From the NCBI GenBank assembly GCA_963575745.1, contig CAUYUJ010014340.1, positions 231,501-295,500 on the forward strand: a DNA stretch of 64,000 nt, in the 5' to 3' direction. Of the stretch, positions 21,150 through 31,942 are shown one piece after another. The notes beneath the pieces are model-generated. The model ran no database searches. It saw only the letters and a list, made by a program, of their open reading frames with translations, and had not been told where the DNA came from. The stretch comes from Prorocentrum cordatum. Lineage: Eukaryota; Sar; Dinophyceae; Prorocentrales; Prorocentraceae. The position numbers and the translations under genes were made by a program. Position 1 is the first letter of the stretch, and every line of letters starts with the position of its first letter.

Positions 21150-23350
21150 CGACGTGGCCACGTCGAAGCGAGTCATGTCTGAAGGCGCAGGGCTGCCTGC
21201 TGATGCGTCGGCAGATCGCGGTGCTGCTCGTCTCGGCACTGCGCGGTCACTTGACTGGCTAGTAGTTGTGCCCAAGCAACGCAGTTGCTGGAACTACTGC
21301 CCTGAGCCCCAACGCTGGATGATGAGGTGGCTCCTAGCGCGCTGGCCGGTGCCGGCGGCAGTGCAGCTTCGTCTGCCGCTTCGAGGTCGGCCTGGCCGAG
21401 CTTGTCGATCGCTGGTGCGGCGCGGTCCTCCTGATCGCGCTGGCGCTCGCGGGCGCGGGCCGGCGCGCGGGCGCGGGCCGGCGCGCGGGCGCGGCCGGGC
21501 ATAAGGGCCCGCGAACCTTCGCTGGCTGAGCACGCGGGCGCACGCAGGGTGGTCGCGTTCCTCTCCTCACGACACCCCAAGCATTCCCAATGCAGTTGGA
21601 CGCTGCGAGGTTACCGGAATTTGAGCGAGTCCGCTCGGAAGTTGCGCCTGCGCAACTTGCACGAGTAGCGCGCGCACTGATCGGACATGGCGCCCCTGAT
21701 CTCGCCCTCCGCGGCCAAGGAAGCAACTGCTGGGTATGCTGCCGTTTTGACGTCGCATTCGTGGACATAGTTCGCGAGATGCGAGCGTCTCAGGCGGCGG
21801 CGTAGGTCCACTATGCCCTGGACAGGCCGCTCGGCCGTGGCCAGATCTGGGCGTCGGCGCCGTTTCGGCCATCGACGCGCACGTGGAAGTAGTTACCGGC
21901 GCACCCGAGATTCACGAACTGCTCGAGCGTCTCTGGGGCGTTGGAGTCCAAGCCGGCGGTCTTCCTCAAAATACGACCGCGACGATTTCGAAACGCAGAT
22001 GGGCACTGGTCGAAAATGACTCTGTGCACGCCCGGTGCTTCGAGCACCTCTTGCCAAGGCGGCTCGTCGCACAGTCGCGATGGGTCGGGCTGCTCGTCGA
22101 CGAAGTGGCCGCCGAGCTGCGGCTAGCTGCAGCATTGCCGCGCGGCTGCAGAATCGGCCGCGCGGGGACGCGCCCCCGTTGGAACGCAGCCAGGCGCTTC
22201 GTTTCTAAGTAAATTCGGCCCATCGACAGAGCGGCCTGCAGACGAGGGCTATGATGGTCACAAGGGGGCGATTTCCTGTCGGATGCACCTCTCCACGGCC
22301 CTCTGCTGGCTCTAGTCGTTGAAATCGCAGCACGTTGCCAAGTCGAAGTTGGCGCCAGCCCTGAGGCGGCGGCGGACAGCAAGTCTGCTAGTCCGCGCCT
22401 CCTCAAGGCAAATACTCGTGATGTCGGCGCCGCGGTCAATAAACAATGGAAGTGAAGCGGGTGAGAAGATGGTGAATGTCGTCGGACTTTGCAGGCTGTG
22501 TCGTTTGAGCACTCGCCAGATGGCGATCTGATGCCGGGGCCGAAGAGCCGCGGAAACACCGCGTCGGCAAGCCTGATGCGAGGCTGCCGCGAAGGTCGTC
22601 GTCGTCGCACTCGTCGGCACGACTGGGCTCGCCACTGGCTGGGAAGCCAGGGAGATGTGGGGCTAGACCCGCGAGGTCAGTGCCGCAGTCGTCGCCGTGG
22701 TCCTCTACGACCTGCTTACGTGCTTTGGGCACGTGGCCCTCCTGTATCTTCGCCATCTGGCGCATGCGCTCGGCCGCAGGGTAGGCGCCGACAGCAAAAT
22801 TGCAAGGCGCCACCTGTGCTGGTCGGCACCCCGCGGCTGAGGAACCATTTTGAACGATTTGTTCGCCCCTCGCGCGCGCAGGCTCCGCGATGTTCTGGGC
22901 GCGCCGTTCGGCGCCAGCGCGGGCGCCGCGCTTGGCGGCGCACCTGCCGGGCGCCACGGGGCAGGAAGGAGCGCTGGCACTGCCCTCAAAACACGCTGTT
23001 CTCGCAGATCCTGTTTCGTGGTCCCGAGCACGCTGCTCGGCGTCACGCTTGCCACTCGCCATTGGGAGGGAGAAGAAAAGGAGGAAAGGAAAAACAAAGA
23101 AAAGCGTGGCGCTGGAACAGCTGCTGCGCTTCGCCGTTCGCCGAAAGCGCACCTTCTGCGGCGCGCTGCTTCTCGTTGAAGTACCACTGCAGTAGGGCGC
23201 AAGACGTGGCGCGTCGCGGCGCATCAACGTCGTCGCCCAGTCGTTGTTGCGCCCCCCCAGCGCGGCGTCGCATCGGGGCAGCTAGTTGGCGATGAGTGCG
23301 CCGGTGAGCATCATGATCATGCAGGGTTTGTCGCTGAGCTTGACCTAGGG
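21150..23350. other. Unrecognised interior of the decayed retroelement
   Basis: About 2.2 kb, GC-rich, with no frame longer than ~200 codons showing a family. Contains a short run GGCGCGCGGGCGCGGGCC repeated near 21450-21500. In elements of this kind the interval between dUTPase/protease and integrase often encodes linker or methyltransferase-like sequence, but I cannot show it here. Confidence 0.3.
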
Positions 23351-23559
23351 TCAGAGACTGATGACAAGCCCGGCGCTTGCCGGGGAACAACTAGCTGGCG
23401 TCGGCCACCTGCTTCCCAGCTGGACGTCGCCACTGAAGTTCGCGCAGGCCGAAGTTCGCGACCCTGGCGCTGGCGCCCTTGACCCGGGCGCGACAGTCGG
23501 AAAGGAAATCGAGGAGTCGGCGCACCCCGCCCCAAATCGCGTCGACCACGAATCTTCGC

Positions 23560-23810
23560 AGTCGGGGCCGATCACTCCGCCCGAGACAACGACGCCCTTC
23601 AGGGGGGGTCGAGCGCGGGGCAATCCGCAGGCAAGTGCCTGGCGGCGCAAGAGCGACGACGCCCGTAGACACCAGTTCTCGACCATGCGCAGCGATACTG
23701 ACGTCCGCGCGGGCGCGCAGGTCGCAGCCTGCCGCCCGCGGCGCGCCGCGCCCCGGTGCTTCCGCGCTGGGGCTCAGAAGCTGGATCTTAAGCTTCTTGA
23801 ACTCGCGACC
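23560..23810 (-). pseudogene. Trimeric dUTPase domain relic
   Basis: Motif 1: AAGCDLRARADVSI (family AAGYDL). Then GRELVSTGVVALAPPGT and motif 2: LRIAPRS. The frame then shifts and motif 3 continues as GVVVSGGVIGPDCEDSW (family G-x-x-V-x-x-GVIDxDYxG). The catalytic Asp and Tyr of motif 3 are Gly and Cys here, so it is probably inactive apart from the frameshift. dUTPase keeps dUTP out of cDNA and is known from lentiviruses and some LTR elements. It lies directly after the protease region on the same strand. Confidence 0.65.
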
Positions 23811-23849
23811 GTCGCCGGTGTCGCGTCGCCCAGGCGATTTGTTGCCCAC

Positions 23850-24194
23850 TGCCAGCAGCGTAAACTGCGTGGGCGGTAGTTCCCTGGAGGGCGGCTGCAG
23901 TCGGTCAACGTTGTCAACTGGCACGCGCAAGTGGCCACTCGGCACCGATCTCAAATCGACGCGGATGGCGCGTGGGCCCCACTTGATCTCGAAGCCGCCA
24001 GGCCCGGGAAACGTCAGGCTTGTGCGCGCCACGCCTGTCTCCACCACTCCGTTGGTGGACCGCGTGGATTGCCAGCCGAGGAAGACGCGGAGATCGAAGC
24101 CTGCGCCCTCCAAGGTCGGAGCGCGCGTGCCGTGCTGCGTGGTCACGAGGTCGCGGGTGGTGAGTGCAACAGGGCAATGTTCCTCCCTGCGCAA
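23850..24194 (-). pseudogene. Aspartic protease C-terminal region relic
   Basis: LTFPGPGGFEIKWGP and VPSGHLRVPVDN parallel element C's protease end (IFPSGDYTLKLG and TPSGHLAIPCG) in spacing and residues. The active-site DTG region upstream was not found. Fuses in frame to the dUTPase relic. Confidence 0.5.
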
Positions 24195-24329
24195 TCTGCT
24201 ATCTGTCGGCTGCCAAGTAGTGGAGTCACTGCTTCTCCTCCGTGGTCACGAGCTTCGTCCTCTGGGCCCCGTCTTCCAGGCTCGCGGCCGACGACGTCGT
24301 CATCGGACCCGCTGTAACGCGACCTGCAC

Positions 24330-24500
24330 CAACGAAATGGAAGTCGGCGATGACGCCGGCTGGGCCTCGGCACGCCGGGTAGTACACCATGTGGGTGTCG
24401 GCGTTCTGCACGAGCTGCAAATTGCATGCCTGGTGCAAGATGTGGCGGCATTGCAGGCGTGCCACCCTGTCGCCATGTGCGAAAGCATCAATAGAACATC
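24330..24500 (-). pseudogene. RING-H2-like finger relic
   Basis: RLQCRHILHQAC and, about 20 residues later, ACRGPAGVIADF. Element C reads RLACGHFFHDIC and VCRGPGIVIAHF at the matching place. The C-x-H-x2-H-x2-C core is kept; parts of the first and last cysteine pairs are lost. Indicates that the finger is an old module of this retroelement lineage. Confidence 0.6.
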
Positions 24501-24599
24501 CCCTGTCTTCGCCGTCGAATACAGCGACGGAAGGAGGTGCAGCAGGCGCGGCAGCCGGCACCAGGTGAATTTGTCAGGGTTCATGTCCGGCCCGTTGCG

Positions 24600-26500
24600 G
24601 CTCGGCGTCGCTGCTCGTGCTATTGCCGCAAGAATTCGAGTGCTAGCGCTGTGAACTGTGGAGCTCGTCGACGCGCCGTCGTTGCGCGCGGTCGAGAACG
24701 GCGCCCGCACCACGTTCGGATCGGCCGCCACTCGACATCCAGGCGTCGCTGCCAGCGAACTGCATTGCCACTCCCACAGATGGCTGACATGTCGGTGGGG
24801 ACGTTCTGATTGAATAGGGCCAAGTTAGTGGAAGACCCCAGCACTTGCGGTGATTCTGCTGCTGGCGCGCACTGCTGGGGCCACGTGGAGCTCGACGCAC
24901 GCGGCGCGACGGCGCCGAGGGCCGCGACTGATGGCATGCAAACCAGCTCGGTAACTGCGCGTCGGCAGGTGGGGTCGCAGGCGCGGCGACTCGGGCGCTG
25001 ACGTCGATTACCCATTCGCGCCATTGAGCTTGCCCCAGCGGGAAGGCACTGGCCACTGCTGTCCAGCGCGGCGGCGTCGGCGGCGGCGACGCTGCCGATG
25101 CTGCTGGAGCTACAAGCGCCGCAGGCGCGGCCGGCGCTGCGCCCCCCACCCCTGCCGCGCGGGCCAGCAATATAGTTGCTGGGCCCGCGGGCAGACCAAG
25201 GTCTTGCTGCGCGCGGTTCATTCAGCTCAACCATTTCTGGATGCGGTCGCCGCATCTCTGCCTCGCGCGGGCTGCGAGACGATGGCGGGGGCGAGTCTCC
25301 GACCAGGCTCGACCAAGGGGCCGCGGCCCTCGAGCCGTCGCAAGACGCACTAGGTGCTGCCGCTGTAGCAGGAGGCTCTACGCGGGGCCACCATCGCCGG
25401 GACCCCCAATCATAGGTTGGGGAATTCCCGAAGCGTCTCTGGTCATCCAGACCGCGCACGCGCCCGTCGCGGGATGCTGAGCGGCTGGCCCAGGCGCCCC
25501 CCCGACGTCCCAGGTGCGCGAATGGTGAGGACGTCGGCGGTTGCGGCCTGGGCTGGGGCGTCGAGGAAGAGAGCGCGCCCCTGCCCGCGGCGCCGGGGGC
25601 AGTTGCGCACGAGGCGCGCTCGTCGGAGTCACGCTCGCGGCGTTTGAGACGCACCCCGCCAAGGCCAGTGGGTCGCTTTAGCGGCCGAGACCCATGCCAC
25701 TGGCCCTGACCTTCCCTTCCCCCTTGCCCTTGCCTTCCCGAAGCCAGCGAAAGCTCCCCGGCCGCCTGCGCCCTGGCCCTTGTCCTCGCCATCGATGACC
25801 CTCCACGCGCGGAGCGCGGGCATGCGATTGTCGAGGCTGCGCCAGCAAGACTTCGCGCGTTCGCAAATCCAAAATAGGCGCGCACCGCGCTGTTCCACTG
25901 AAGCGTCGCGTAGCTCGGGGTCGCCGGAAGCAATCTCTTCGCCGAATTAGCTGGCGGCGTCGGAATCGGTGCCTGAGTCGGCGCCGGCTGCTGCCACCTG
26001 CGCTGGAGATGCCGCGCCGGGGTCGGCCGCGGCCGCAGCCGCGCGCGGGCTCGGCGCCTCTCCCAAGGCAGCGGGCCCCGCGCCATCCCAGCTCGACCCG
26101 GCCGCAGTACCATAGGCACTCTGAGCCAGATCTTGCGCGGGCGCACCCGCGAGGAATGTGCGGCGTCGGGTCGAGTGAACGGCCGAGGCGAAACTGCCCA
26201 GCGAGCCCTCGACCACGTGCCCAAGCTCGCGCGGGAGGGCCAGTCACGCGCGCCAGCTGCCGCGCGCCCGTCTGGCAGGCAAAGTTGCAACGCTGCAGAG
26301 CTATAACGATTCCGAGGTTCGACGCGCCCGCCGCGCGCGGTGAGAAATAGCCGAAGCCCTCGTGGCCGACCATGAGTTGACCGGCCTGTTGCGCCCTGTC
26401 GCAGAGGATGTCGACTCGGCGGGGAGCGTGTCGACGCGCTCCTGCGGCTACCAGTTGAAACTCATCAGGGCTGATACCGCGCGCGCGCTCCTCTTCCCCT
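24600..26500 (-). pseudogene. Gag-like region of the decayed retroelement
   Basis: Long overlapping Arg/Ala/Gly/Ser-rich frames on the minus strand. Segments such as PDEFQLVAAGAL and GHEGFGYFSP (about 26460-26330) look protein-like but match nothing I can name. Assigned only by position upstream of the RING relic. Confidence 0.3.
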
Positions 26501-26789
26501 AGCTGCCCCCGCCTCTTCGGCTGGGCCGCGCGTCGGAGAAGTCACGGGCGGCGCCGGATTGCCGGCGACGCGGCCACGCCAAGACAGCGGGCGGCCTCTC
26601 CTTGAGGGGCAGCGGGAGCAGGTGTTAGGAGAGCCTGTAGAAGAAAAGAAAAGCGTCGCGGGCGTCGGATAAGTCCCAGTTGTAGCGCACGGCATTCGCG
26701 GGTGCAGGTCCTGGCCGCCGAACGGCAGTGCGGCATCTTGTCCCGGCCTACGGCCACCACCAGGAGCGTAGCGAGCTGCGCGATCGGGC

Positions 26790-26894
26790 TCACCCGAGCG
26801 TGCGAGAGCATGGACATATGGAACCGCGGGCCTCGGATGCGGGCGACACGGCGCTCGGCCAAGTGGCCTCGGGCGATGCGGCTATGGTGACCAT
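26790..26894 (-). CDS. Short frame directly downstream of the SL relic
   Basis: The first ATG after the SL relic (26894, 35 nt downstream) opens a 34-codon frame ending at 26790. A GGTGAGC donor-like sequence and a CCGTAGG acceptor-like sequence follow on the minus strand, so a spliced continuation is possible. No family recognised; could be the start of the gag-like region or chance. Confidence 0.25.
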   Translation of the reverse strand: MVTIAASPEATWPSAVSPASEARGSICPCSRTLG

Positions 26895-26929
26895 TTCGGC
26901 CAAGTCCGAGATCCCCGAGGGTGGACGGA

Positions 26930-26951
26930 CTTGAGCCAAAATGGCTACGGA
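26930..26951 (-). other. Dinoflagellate spliced-leader (DinoSL) relic
   Basis: The minus strand matches the conserved DinoSL from CCGTAGCC to GGCTCAAG without mismatch over 21 nt, with T before it (allowed at the variable first position). SL is added to mRNA by trans-splicing, so a genomic copy outside SL RNA genes marks a reverse-transcribed mRNA. No GT donor follows, so it is not an SL RNA gene. The SL copy itself supplies a CCGTAG acceptor beneath a pyrimidine-rich tract (26951-27006 on the minus strand). Confidence 0.9.
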
Positions 26952-27006
26952 AGAGGAGGAGGAGGAGGAGGAAGAAGAAAAAGAGGCGGAGGACGAGGAT
27001 GCGGGG
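26951..27006 (+). repeat. (GAG/GAA)n tract
   Basis: Purine triplets on the plus strand, pyrimidine-rich on the minus strand, directly upstream of the SL relic. Confidence 0.8.
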
Positions 27007-27009
27007 GAG

Positions 27010-27365
27010 GAAGAGGAAATGGAGGAGCCCAGGCCTGAGCAAGAAGTCCCTGAAGCCGGAGGCCGTGATGGCGCCCGTCCCGTGGCCGCCGCCGTCCTTC
27101 CCGTCCTGTGGGCGGGGAGCGTTCTCGCACCAACCAGCCTGGGCCCTTCCCCCCTTTGCGCTTTCTCGGGAACGCCGCATGTCAGAGGAACCATACCGAT
27201 GGCCTTCGCCCGTTTTCCCCTTTTGGGGCCTCCTGGGAGGCCCTCGTCGCCACCGCGGGATTCGCTGACGCACCACTGGAGAGATCCGGGAACTAGCGGT
27301 ATCGGCGCCTCTTCGTTTCCCCAGTATTTCTCGTCCTCCCTCCCTCTTTCGTTCCTCTGGCTTTT
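27010..27365. other. No gene seen
   Basis: Unique-looking sequence between two triplet tracts; both strands have open frames but no recognisable domain. Confidence 0.3.
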
Positions 27366-27446
27366 CGTCCTCTTCCTCCTCCTCCTCCTCTTCCTCCTCC
27401 TCCTCATCATCATCATCATCCTCCTCTTCCTCCTCCTCCAACTTTT
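27366..27446 (+). repeat. (CTC/ATC)n tract
   Basis: Triplet microsatellite with ATC interruptions. Confidence 0.9.
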
Positions 27447-27545
27447 CTTTCTTACAAGCAACTCCCTGTCGCACCCCGAGGCCAGCCAAAAGGGCGGGCC
27501 AGGCGTTTCGCCTCCGATTTCCCCACCATAGATGATAATGAAGCT

Positions 27546-27730
27546 TCAAAATTGACAGCAGCTCCACAGATGCAGGGCGGGCCGCTTCCAAAATGTGGCT
27601 CTCGCCTCATCGACGCGCACACTCGTTTTCAACATTTGCGAGGGCGTCACGGATTGAGGGCGGACGGTTTTCAAAACGTGGCTCTCGCCTTAGCGTGGCG
27701 CGCGTTCGTATTCCGCATAACTGCGCATCA
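27546..27730 (+). repeat. ~90-bp tandem repeat, two copies (same family as 50040-50360)
   Basis: Units contain GGGCGG, TTTTCAAAACGTGGCTCTCGCC and GCGCGCAC/GTTCG. The same unit recurs four times at 50040-50360. Confidence 0.75.
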
Positions 27731-27879
27731 GTAACTTTGATTAGCGGTGTTGAAGTCCTAGGAGCGGTGTTCTTACGCTTCAGGATCTTCCAACGGTTGT
27801 CTCCCAACGAGCCCTTTCCCTGAGTGGAAATGAACACTTGTGGAGGCCCAAGACGAGGGAGCTTGGAAGGAAAAGTGAT

Positions 27880-27945
27880 TCCAACATGAGTCTTGGGCTT
27901 ACACCGGTCCTCCTCCTCCTCCTCCTCCTCCTCCTCCTCCTCATG
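27880..27945 (+). repeat. Shared module GAGTCTTGGGCTTACAC + (CTC)n
   Basis: GAGTCTTGGGCTTACACCGGTCCTC followed by CTC triplets; an almost identical module starts at about 50687. At both places it comes after copies of the ~90-bp tandem repeat. Confidence 0.7.
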
Positions 27946-30480
27946 CGTCCCCCTGCTCCTGCAATTGTTCGAGGACGGCGTTGATGTCAATGCGCGCTGT
28001 ATTTCCTCTGCGACAAGCAAGATTACAGACAATTTCTTCGATGATGCCGCTGGACGGCTGACAGAATTACTGAAGCCACAACGACAGTATACTCAATGGC
28101 AATCTCCTCGACCTGAGAGCACAACTGATGAGATACGACAAAATTGGAGATATGCACGACATAGTCCAAGCGTGGCCAAGTATGACGGCACTTTCGTGGT
28201 TTGACAATTTACCACGCCCTTACCAAATTCCTCAGAAGTTGACGGTTACCAAAGATGCAAGGTAGAAAAGTTGTTCCACACTCCTCGGCCACCCTGACTG
28301 GCCACGCGACTGCTTGCCCTTACCTCCCCCCTTCGCTTGAGCCTGGCGACCCAGCATGGCCTGCCAGTCACGCGGTGACAGGTGCTCGTCATCATTGGAG
28401 TATTTCAGCTTGTCCATGTCCACTTGCGCGCTGGATCCCCCCGTTGGTTACCATCGTGAGGCAGCTTGGTCGTCGTGTCCTTGATCGCATCGCGATGTCA
28501 AACTGATGCTGAACATGTTCGACCTGAGCGACGGAGATGTGGAGAGGTAGAGCGACCACCGCTACAGTCACAACAATACCAGTCATCGTGATTTGAGAAG
28601 GGGTTGGCCGTTTTGCCACAAGGGGTGATCAAGACCTGGAATATGAGCCTGCTACAAACTCTTCTCGTCGGACTTCCTTACGTTCGGGTGTTTCCCCATG
28701 CCGTCACGCCTGTCTCGTATCATCCGAAAAAAGCATGCGTGGTACATGTTGGTTTCGACGATCGTCGGGTACCAAGTTACGTCAGGTGATGCAGTCCGCA
28801 TTCACTCGACGTAGCATGGCAAACTCTGCTTCGCGTCGAAGACGGTGCAGTATCCGTCCAATCCGGCGACGGCCCGTATGCACTCGACGGCGAGATCCTT
28901 GGCGAGGAAGCGCAACGCCAAAGTGCCCGCGGCGCGTGACCCATGCGCGCTCTCCACCGCCAGGTCACAGCACAAGTGCTTGCAGCCGATCGCCGCGGGA
29001 TGACCCAGCCAGGGCTCTCCAAACCACGCGAGCAACATGTTGACGCAATCGTCTTTACGTGGCGCAGGCGCAGGCGCACTGGTTGCGCGCGCCTGCGGGA
29101 TCTCCTACTTATCCAAATCAAGTCGAGGAGCTCGCGCGGGAGAGCAGTTGGTGACAAAGGGCCCGGGTGACCCACGGCAATCGTCGAGGAACTGCGACAA
29201 AATTGCATTTACCAGCGCCACCCAAATATCGTGCTATTCACGCCTATGGTCACTAACGGAGAATCTCTCCAAGCGTCAGGGCCATGCAGGAACAGTATGT
29301 GTAACATCCTCCACGAGTCACCGTACCAGAACCTGAGCGAAGACCTCCAGTTCTCGAATTTTCTTCGGTGGTAGTTTATCCGCTTACTTCGTGGAGGTCG
29401 CAGCGATGCTGGCTGCTCCATCCCATGATCTTCTGGCGCCAATGGAAGCGGGCGCGGCCGTGGAGGTTACGCACGCGCAAGGCATTCACCTGAAATGAGG
29501 GTCGCACTGCGCGAGCCCCAAAGGCGTTACAAATCGATCAAAAGGTGACCAAGCTCTGGGGCTGACCCCAGCGGCGAATATTGGAGGCCTAGAAATGAGC
29601 ACCAACACCAACACAGGGGGGCTGTCTCCACATGGGGAAGACGATCCTAGATTTCGGTGTTGGTGGCAATATTTCGGCCACCTTGGAAACCAGAATACTA
29701 CCACCATCACCGAGATTGGGATCTTCTTCCCTCGGTAGTTGCACACCGCCGATATTGGTGTTGGTGTCAATCTCTGGGCCTGCGGGAATAGGCAATCAAA
29801 TCCACCCTTGCCACTGCCACTGCGCCTGGTTCAGAAGCCGTCAGGGGTGCCGGTGGCGTCGGGCGCCCCAGCGGGGTGCCTGCTGCCTGCCGTCAACCCC
29901 GGCTACCCTCGAAACCCTGGCCGTCAGCGCCTGCCGCCGCCAGCGACTCAGCTGACGAGGGAACTGGCGCTTCAGTCGGCGACGAAGGGGCCGCCGCTCC
30001 TTGCTTGCACCGCTGAGTCACACGCCTTGCCTCGTGACTGGGACCTTGAGGGTGGCGGCCTTCAACTTGGGACGTGTTCACCATGGATCTTGATTGCGCC
30101 CTTGCTGCGGGCTCTGCTGCCCTCCTTCGCCAGCGGCTTTGCCCATATGACCCTTGCCTGGGTTGCCAAAGGAAGCCGGGGTGGCTGTGACTTTCGCACT
30201 GCCCGACAAATGGGCGACTGCGGCGCGCTGCCCAAGTCGGGCATGGGGGCGTCGCCCTTGACCGCGTTGGTTACCGCGCAGATGTTTGGAGCACCGTCAC
30301 CCAACTTTAGCGCGATCCTCCCTATGGCGCCTCAGCGCCCATCTTGTTCGGAAAATCAACATCGCGTCACCAAGGGCCGCACGGCCGCGCATACCTCGTT
30401 GATCCTGGTAGTCCCACCCGCCCTTCAGGGCGTCAGTGGTTTAGCGAGTTTCCTCTTCCAACCCCCTTCTTCCCCTTCGG
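27946..30480. other. No confidently supported gene; scattered protein-like fragments
   Basis: Minus-strand fragments that look protein-like but match no family I can name: 28802-29038 (EPWLGHPAAIG, CTVFDAKQSLP), 29209-29442 (RKFENWRSSLRFWYGDSW), 28232-28423 (SPRDWQAMLGRQ then a Gly/Lys-rich tail) and 28392-28619 (a hydrophobic start, TGIVVTVAVVALPLHI). They could be exons of one minus-strand gene or a decayed element. An inverted repeat of CACCAACACCAA lies at about 29600 and 29757. Confidence 0.3.
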
Positions 30481-30483
30481 GTA

Positions 30484-31690
30484 AGGCTTTACCCCTCTCT
30501 CTGCCCCCCATCCCTGGAACTGGACGAGACGTTCCGCGAGGGGTTGGAGCGTCCAAGATGGCCTCGGCGAGAACGACGAAATCACTGATTTTACTGGAAG
30601 GTGCGGCCACATTTTGGTCTCCTTGGGCGGGGGCTAATTTAGAACGGCCCCTCCTTTGATCGATCTCCTCCTAGATGTCCCCAAGATGGCCCCTGGGCTC
30701 CCAAGGGTGCCCCAAGACGGGCCCGAGAGGTGCCCCAAAAATACTCCCAGGGAACCCCCAAGAGGTCCCAAGAGAGACCCCCAGAGGCACCCAAAGATGC
30801 TCCCAAGAGACCCCCAAGAGATCCCAAGAGGGGCCCCCAGAGGCACCCAAGATGCCCCAAGAGGCCTCGGCGAGAAGACCAACATCATTGATACCACTAA
30901 GGCCTTGGCCACATTTGGGTCACTTCGGGGGGGGGTCAAATAGTGCAGCACCTCCTGTGATCGATCTCTTCCAAGATGGCCCCAAGATGGCCCCCTGGGC
31001 TCCCAAGGGTGCCCCAAGACGGGCCCGAGGGGTGCCCCCGAGATGCTCCCAAGAGACCCCCAAGAGATCCCAAGAAGGCCCCCTAGAGGCACCCAAGATG
31101 CCCCAAGAGGCCCCGGCTGGAATTGGCCACATGTCGGCCTCTTGGGGGGGAGGTAATTTAGTACAGCACCTCATGTGATCGATCTTTTCCAAAACGGCCC
31201 CAAAATGGCCCCCGAGGCTTTCAAGGGTGCCCCAAGACGGTCCCGAGAGGTGTCTGGGAGGCCGCAAGAGGCCCCCAAGAAGCCCCCTACGATGCCCCCA
31301 AGAGGCTCCCAAGGACCCCACAGAGGCACCCAAGACGCCCCAAGAGGCCTCGGCGAGAAGACCAACATCATTAATATAACCAAGGTTTTGGCCACATGTT
31401 GGCCTCTTGGGGAGGGTCCCTAATGTACTACGGCCCCTCCTTTGATCGATCTCCTGCGAAATGAGCCTAAGATGGCACCCAAGGCTCCTAAGGGTGCCCC
31501 AAAAATGGCCCCGAGAGGTGTCCAGGATGCCCCAGGAGGCCCCCCCAAAAAGGCTCCCAAGCGACCCACAAAAAGACCCAAAGAGGGTCCCGAGAGGCAC
31601 TCAAGACGCCCCAATAAGCCCCTGGGACTGGCAAGAGACCCCCAAGAACCCCCCAAAAACAAGAGACCCCTAGAGGCATCCAAGAGGCTT
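30484..31690 (+). repeat. Higher-order repeat array, four 220-300 bp units
   Basis: Each unit starts (T/G)TGATCGATCT at about 30658, 30957, 31176 and 31441, runs through CCAAGATGGCC and CCAAGAGG minisatellite and ends with GAGAAGACCAACATCATT...GGCCACAT plus a G-run. Spacing 299, 219 and 265 bp. Similarity continues to the left to 30484. Pro/Arg-rich open frames across it reflect the repeat, not genes. Confidence 0.8.
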
Positions 31691-31705
31691 CTGGCCTTTC
31701 TGTTC

Positions 31706-31942
31706 GCCCCCCTCCTCCTCCTCCTCCTCCTCCTCCTCCTCCTCCTCCTCCTCCTCCTCCTCCTCCGCTTCCTCCTCCTCCTCCTCCTCCTCGCCCTCCT
31801 CCTCCTCCTCCTCCTCCTCCCTCCTCCTCCTCCTCCTCCTCCTCCTCCTCCTCCTCCCTCCTCCTCCTCCTCCTCCTCCTCCTCCTCCTCCTCCTCCTCC
31901 TCCCTCCTCCTCCTCCTCCTCCTCCTCCTCCTCCTCCTCTTC
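31706..31942 (+). repeat. (CTC)n triplet microsatellite
   Basis: About 235 bp of CTC with rare one-base slips. Confidence 0.95.

Larger units (their letters stand above)
19050..26900 (-). mobile_element. Decayed LTR-type retroelement with RING, protease, dUTPase and integrase relics
   Basis: Minus-strand blocks in order: gag-like (about 26500-24600), RING-like (24500-24330), protease end (24194-23850), dUTPase (23810-23560), a long unrecognised stretch (23500-21150), integrase zinc and core regions (21126-20094), then a linker to about 19050. Frames change many times. Its module order up to the RING and protease parallels element C. No RT domain was recognised to the left and no LTR pair was found. 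The SL relic at 26930 lies just upstream. Confidence 0.6.

Noticed and set aside
24620-26290. 556-codon minus-strand frame as a host gene
   Set aside because: Arg/Ala/Ser-rich, contains parts of several frames of a decayed gag; kept only as retroelement remnant.
26930-26951. SL RNA gene
   Set aside because: No splice donor or Sm-site-containing intron follows the 21-nt match; the context fits a retro-copied mRNA end.
29739-30659. 306-codon plus-strand frame
   Set aside because: GC-rich sequence makes such frames likely by chance; no motif, and its end runs into the higher-order repeat.
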